In this document: positions 58,996 through 64,000 of the stretch, piece by piece
Numbering within the stretch: the stretch's first letter is position 1
How the letters are laid out: each line of letters starts with the position of its first letter
Source of the DNA: Thamnidium elegans
Lineage: Eukaryota > Mucoromycota > Mucoromycetes > Mucorales > Mucoraceae
DNA length: 64,000 nucleotides
Assembly (NCBI GenBank): GCA_025201345.1
Contig: JAIXMG010000037.1
Location: 186,001-250,000, forward strand
Direction of reading: 5' to 3'
Program-made: the position numbers and the translations under genes
The notes under the pieces: generated by a model
What the model saw: the letters and a program-made list of their open reading frames with translations, nothing else
Databases searched by the model: none
Told to the model about the DNA's origin: nothing

Positions 58996-59700
58996 GGACT
59001 ATAAATTTAGAACATCCCTATTAGTCCACTTTCGCCTGATCCGAATTTTTACATAATTATCACACTACGTTCTAGAATTAGATGCATTGACCTTTATCTA
59101 ACGGCATGTTTATTTTTATAAATTACGTCTATATATTTATATTTTTTACTTTAAAAAATGCGTTAGACTCTAGAGTTGCATATTTCTTTAAGAATCTCTT
59201 GGCTGAAATTCATCTTTTCTATGCGATCTTACTTCTAACTCAGAAAGAGGACATTATTATTGGGGTAGATGGTGGGGTTATAACTTTTTTTTAAAAGGGC
59301 ACAAGAATAATAAAAAAAAAAATGAATGAAGTGAAGACCAATGTCGTCATGTATAGTAATGCACGGTTCGGAACATTTATTCTATGACAAATAGACAGGA
59401 TATTTCGTCCCCCTTTTTTTTTATGACTTATTGACTTGCTGATAGAAAAACGTGGTACATTTTTTTCTGAGAAACACATGCTTTTTTTTCATTATGCTGT
59501 AAACAGAGTTACACAATCAAGTCTATCTCGTCATTTTTTACTCAAGAGATTCATATGCTTTTTGTAATAAAAAATTATGTCAACGGCGTGATACAGAAAT
59601 GACAATTATTTCTTTTTTTTTATATATAAATACAAGATAATCAGACTCTATTTTTTTTTATTATTATTATCAAACAAACAAACAAATCAGTTAATTAAAA
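58996..59700. promoter_or_regulatory. upstream region of the small secreted protein gene
   Basis: No gene seen. TATATAAA at 59623-59630, about 75 bases before the start codon, is a good TATA candidate, followed by a CAAACAAACAAACAAA leader typical of efficiently translated fungal messages. Confidence 0.5.
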
Positions 59701-60003
59701 ATGAAATTTACTTCTGCTATCTTCGCTACTGTCTTAGTTTTAGCAGCTTCTGTTATGGCAGCTCCTATCGCCGAAACAAGTCTTCCTTCTTCAAGTATTA
59801 GTGTCATTGACACCACTGTTTCTGCTATCCCAAGCGAATCTGCTAGTCCCTTCACTGATACAATGAGTGGTGCAATTGCTACTGCCAATATTACAATTAC
59901 TGGAAAAGATGCCTCTGCCCAAAACTCTGGTTCTCAATGTACTATGATCGGTACTGTTATTGCTTTACCTGTAGCTATTTTTACCACTATCTTCTTGATA
60001 TAA
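59701..60003 (+). CDS. small Ser/Thr-rich secreted protein, probable GPI anchor
   Basis: One exon, 100 residues. The signal peptide MKFTSAIFATVLVLAASVMA is followed by a likely cleavage before AP. The mature part is Ser/Thr/Ala-rich (LPSSSISVID, SAIPSESASP) with an N-glycosylation site in ANITIT. The C-terminus QCTMIGTVIALPVAIFTTIF plus Leu-Ile is a hydrophobic tail after small residues (NSGS), fitting GPI attachment. It is probably a cell-wall or plasma-membrane surface peptide; no family recognised. TATA box and CAA-rich leader support real expression. Confidence 0.8.
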   Translation: MKFTSAIFATVLVLAASVMAAPIAETSLPSSSISVIDTTVSAIPSESASPFTDTMSGAIATANITITGKDASAQNSGSQCTMIGTVIALPVAIFTTIFLI

Positions 60004-61201
60004 TTTGCCCCCTTTTATATACACAGATTTACACTTTAGACAACCCTTTATATATTACTTTTTAGATTTACATATTGTAAATAAACATATTATTTAATAA
60101 ATTTATCATCTTAACAAATCACTGATATTTCAACAGATTTCCCTGATTTTAAAGATTTCTTCTTTATCGATCTTTCAGCCGTGACAATTGGATAATATCA
60201 CTTGCTTGATAGATCCTTCGATTTTCTTGCTTAAAATATTTGTTCCAATCAAACAATCCTTCTCCTGAATTTTGCTCAAAACAATTCAACTAGGTTTAAA
60301 CATGTAGAGTAGTAAGGAAGAAGGCGAGTAGCCTTATACCTCTATCCACAATAGCTTGTAGAATATCGGAACACCTATGGATAGTGGCGTTCATCCATTA
60401 TTAATTATTGAAGGGTATATGAACTGTGGATCTCAGAAAAAATTAGTAAAATCGACTAGTATGAAATAAAATTTAACCCTTACCGTTTAAAATTTGTGTA
60501 TAAATGAAAGAAACCGGATCAATTCGATGTATTTTGCAAATGTATAGTCGCTTGCCTCAAACAAGGCACTCTTTTTGGTCTTCTGACAAATGCCGAGATC
60601 TCAAATCTACAAGATATTAATTTTTTATTTAAGTTAACAAAAATGAAAGCTCGGGTATACAAAAAAAAAAAAAAAAAAAAAAAAGATGCGCAAACAGACA
60701 ATAATAAATAAAGTACGGAATCAGAAATACAGGCCATGTCTTTTTGTGATTGCACAACTCTTTTAAAGTCGCACATACATTCGAAAACAATACAAATACC
60801 TAAATAGAGTCTGTTTCCCATCGATCAGTCAAAAAGATTTGTAAATGATATCTTGGACATTGAAATAGGTTGAAAGCCAAGAATTAACTTACTAGAGACA
60901 TTATAGAATGTTATTTTTCTTTAAAAAAAGAAGAGTGTTAAATCATAATTTATAAATATTTTTTAGCATTGAAGTGTTTTCGTTACTGACATGCAGTTTG
61001 TTTATTAGGTAGTACTTGCTACGAGATAATAAATGATATTGGGAAGGTAAGGAAGAAGTAGTAGGAGGTTTTTTTTTTGTTAGAAAGATTAGTTAGATAT
61101 TAGATATAAAATTTAAAAGGGGGTGAAATAGGATAGTTCGTAAGATAAAAATATTTAAAAAAAGCCGAAGAAAGAAAGAGGAAGTATTAAAAAAAATCAA
61201 T
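60004..61201. other. 1.2-kb spacer before the UNC93-like gene
   Basis: Between the GPI-type gene and the 3' end of the transporter gene. AATAAA signals near 60080 and 60098, an A run at 60660-60684, and no supported ORF or repeat. Confidence 0.4.
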
Positions 61202-62704
61202 TTAAACTTCAGTCTTTTTTTCACTGCGAACAGAGACATTTTCGTTATCTACATCTTCGAGTTGGCCACCAACCAATGTACCAACAGCATGACCATCTTC
61301 AAGATTTTCAATAGTTTCAACGGTAACATTGGGGACACCCTTAGAAACAATGAAGGCCAAAAGGACACCGACAGTGTTAAGGGCAAAGACAACAATAAGT
61401 TGAGTCATGTAAGGAGTTTTGGTAGCTTCCAATTGGTCAGAGATAGCCTTGGCGGCATTTTGAATGGTCTTATAGAAACCACCATATCTTGCAGCACGTT
61501 CAACGTCGTTGGTCATTGTACCTAACAACCAGTAAATATAACCTTGATAAATGGCATCAGCAAGACCGAAGAGAGTATAAACGACGAGGATACCGGGATA
61601 CTGGGGATTATTGATATCAAGTTGGACATAATCGGGAACAGCAATAGATTCACGAGTATATGTCTTTTGAATAAAGATAGTAGCGATCCAAAGAGCAGTC
61701 ATGATAATAAGAGTAAGAGCGTTACCGTAAATAGCACGAGCCTTACGTGTACCGAGCTTAGGAGAATCGAGGAAGACACCGAATAAACCAGCTCCAATAA
61801 TTTGGAACAACCAGTACAAAAAGTTGTTTAAGGCACGAGCACGAATGGTCATGAAACCGGGAGTGTTCATAACGTTAAATTGATAGGTATAGAACCAATT
61901 GGAACCGGCGAAGAGAGGAATCAAAATAATCATACGGAAATCCTTGAAGAGCTTTAAAACTTCGATAGCTTCACGCTTCCAGTTGGAGATTTTATGGAAA
62001 GAAACCTTGGATCCGTCAGCACGAATAACCTTGTTGGCAGGAAGAACAGCTAAGGCCATAAAGGCACCGAGAGTCATAATAACCATGAAGATGATGTAAG
62101 TAGATTGCTTGACAGAAGAAACTTTAGAGTTCCATTCGTTAGCAAGAGGAACAGTAGCACCAATAGTAGCACCCCTAATGAAATTAAGTTAAAATCACAC
62201 CCAGTGACAACAATTTTTTTTACTTACAAGTTAAAGATCATCCAGAAAACGGAGAAAGCTTTGCCCTTATCGTTCTCGGAAGGATAAGACATCATGATAC
62301 CACCTTGAGCAGTCCATAAGAAACCAGCACCGATACCGAGAATGGCACCAGCGGCAATGGTAAAGGGATCTGAGGTGGAAAGGAAAGCACCAACATAGAG
62401 AACGTAAGTAAGAGCAGAAGGGATCATGACACGATGACCGAAGATATTATAGCTAAATTATGGTATATTAGATCATAAACCCCAAAAAAAAAGGGAAAAT
62501 TTAAACTTACAGAGGGGCACCAATTAAAGAACAGAGAGTAAAAGTAACAGCAAGAGCAGTAGTAGAGTTGACAGCGGCATCAGTCGATGATTTACCACCA
62601 CCACCAATACCACCAAGAGCGTTGAACATACCAGGACAACAGAAGCAGACCAAGCCCACAATGAACACTTGGACCATTGGGCTGTTATATCGAATAAAAG
62701 CCAT
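61202..62704 (-). CDS. UNC93-like major-facilitator membrane protein
   Basis: Multi-pass transporter-like protein of the fungal UNC93/DUF895 group. Exons 62704-62511, 62452-62228 and 62174-61202 give 463 residues with about 11-12 hydrophobic spans. Motifs: VQVFIVGLVCFCCPGMFNAL at the first span, GIGAGFLWTAQGGIMMSYPS (characteristic of UNC93 proteins), DKGKAFSVFWMIFN, and GLADAIYQGYIYWLLGTMTN with NDVERAARYGGFYK. The C-terminus is an acidic soluble tail ending EKKTEV. Substrate unknown; some relatives regulate channels or handle ions. GC-richer, biased codons suggest good expression. Confidence 0.9.
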
Positions 62705-63829
62705 TTTTAATTAAGTATCGATTTAGTCAAGTCTTTGTTTTTTAAGGTAAAAATTAAGAGAAAGGGAAGATAGAAAGATAGTTAGTGTGATAAAGAAAAG
62801 AAAAAAAAATAGATTTAGGCAATTCGAATGGAGGTATATATATGTTTTTTTTTGAAAGAAATAACTCGCAGAAACACAAACAGAAAGTATTACAAGATGA
62901 TATGTATCAGGGTTTAGGGGCTGTTGTACAATATTGAACTAATTTTTTACATAATCAAGCACTTTGTTGGATCGAAAGAATATGTCTGAAGAAGTAAACT
63001 TCGAAGTTTACGCAGCATATAGTACATTGTAAATTTTTGGGGTTGATCTATCATTTATAAACTTATGACAACTACAAAAGAAAAGGCCCGTTGAAGCTCT
63101 CTACTGGTCTGTATAAAATGATAGAATACTGTAACGCTTGTACCCCAAAGGAGTTGCTTACAAAAACAAAAACAAAAAAATCAATGTGCGCGAATAGATA
63201 AAGATATCCTTACCCCGAGGTTATTGGGAAAAAAAGTAAAAAAAAATTAGTGCGACATAACTGTTAAAATAAATCCCTTTTAAGCCATTTAAAGTACTAT
63301 CTATCTCCCTTTTTCTTTGTACATCCATTAACTATATTTATGATATGGTTTATTTTTTGTAAATTATGGTCCAAATGCTCGTTCTCCCAGCTGTGTACGA
63401 TGAAGTCTTGTCATATGACCATAATTCGTCTCACTGACACGTTTCAAACAACAACAACAACAACAACAAAGGGCACTTCTAACGTTTATTAATATTATCA
63501 GTAGATATATATTTTCTAAAGGTATTTAGAACTATTAAAGCAATTGGAAAAATATATAAAAAAATCCCACATTTCCGTATTGCATTTAAAATGCTGAATT
63601 TAATTAATAAAAATAAGGTATGGCAATATGGTTATATTAGGGCCTATCAGAGCCTATTGGTGTTAGTGATCGTTTCCTTTTTTTTTTTTTTTTTTTTTTT
63701 TTGGGTTACCATTGTCAGTTGTGCTACACAATAAGGTAAGCAATTTTTTATAAAAAAAAAAATGGTCCGCCGAACTTGTCCGCGATTTAAATTACATTTT
63801 TCTTTTTTTCTACTTTAAGATGTTCTTGA
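62705..63829. other. upstream region of the transporter gene and gene-free DNA
   Basis: No supported gene. T run at 63679-63702. GTGCGACATAA at 63252 resembles the ends of the Tc1-like element near 9.8 kb. A (CAA)n tract lies at 63450-63470. Confidence 0.35.
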
Positions 63830-64000
63830 TGAATCACAAAACTTCCACTCTTGGCATTAGTCAACAGACTAACGGGTATTACACAAGTAAAGTGTCTTAT
63901 TTTAAACTATCGATGTCACCCCCTCCTTTTAAAAGTATCCCCACCTCAATAAAATGTCCCTTATTCGACAATATTATCTATTTCAGTACCACAAGTACTA
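63830..64000 (+). CDS. possible 5' end of a gene cut by the window edge
   Basis: An ATG at 63830 opens a frame of 57 codons that is still open at the last base (TSTLGISQQTNGYYTSKVSY, then MSPPPFKSIPTS). The composition is plausible for protein, but there is no motif and no upstream promoter signal beyond a T/C-rich leader. Could be chance. Confidence 0.25.

Noticed and set aside
60519..60821. 100-codon minus-strand ORF
   Set aside because: Contains a Phe run from a poly-A tract, no promoter and no recognisable domain.

Overview
This window is nuclear DNA of an early-diverging fungus, most likely Mucoromycota (Mucorales-like). The support is AT-rich intergenic DNA with many A or T runs of 15 to 30 bases, genes with several short GT-AG introns, an APSES regulator, a fungal DAPA-aminotransferase/dethiobiotin-synthetase fusion, a WRKY/GCM-type finger typical of this phylum, and decayed Mucoromycete-style transposons. 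All exon models were built by hand from splice signals and frame continuity; every complete model closes in frame. Layout. 1-775: 3' end of a multi-spanning membrane protein gene with a PPPPY tail. 820-6197: biotin genes, BIO3-BIO1 fusion (minus) and biotin synthase (plus), divergent around a 1.2-kb promoter. 6.2-10.2 kb: a decayed Tc1/mariner element and relics. 10.3-20.6 kb: QCR7 (complex III), dynein light intermediate chain, an APSES factor, then a repeat/MULE graveyard (15.6-18.5 kb), then a C2H2 zinc-finger factor. 22.5-27.0 kb: RRP5. 27.7-30.9 kb: a young-looking 3.2-kb element with 104-bp terminal inverted repeats around a decayed lineage-specific gene. 31.1-32.7 kb: endopolyphosphatase-like gene. 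32.7-37.1 kb: relics. 37.4-38.8 kb: WRKY-like factor. 38.8-43.5 kb: gene-poor DNA. 43.5-52.3 kb: eL13, a coiled-coil protein, a JMJD4-like JmjC protein, a dispersed repeat copy with a nested MITE, a Nam8/TIA1-like three-RRM protein, and UreD. 52,992-57,477: a complete Merlin-type (IS1595-like DDE) transposon with 182-bp TIRs, an 8-bp target duplication, an intact two-exon transposase and a tRNA-like insert; it sits inside an older decayed ORF. 59.7-62.7 kb: a small GPI-type secreted protein and an UNC93-like transporter. The host genes mostly serve unrelated functions; only the biotin pair forms a functional cluster, covering the last three steps of biotin synthesis (KAPA synthase is not in the window). 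The most notable findings are the mobile elements: the Merlin element with an AT-hook/RG-rich transposase tail, the 3.2-kb long-TIR element, and a three-copy dispersed repeat family (about 15.6, 37.0 and 48.8 kb) with conserved splice signals.
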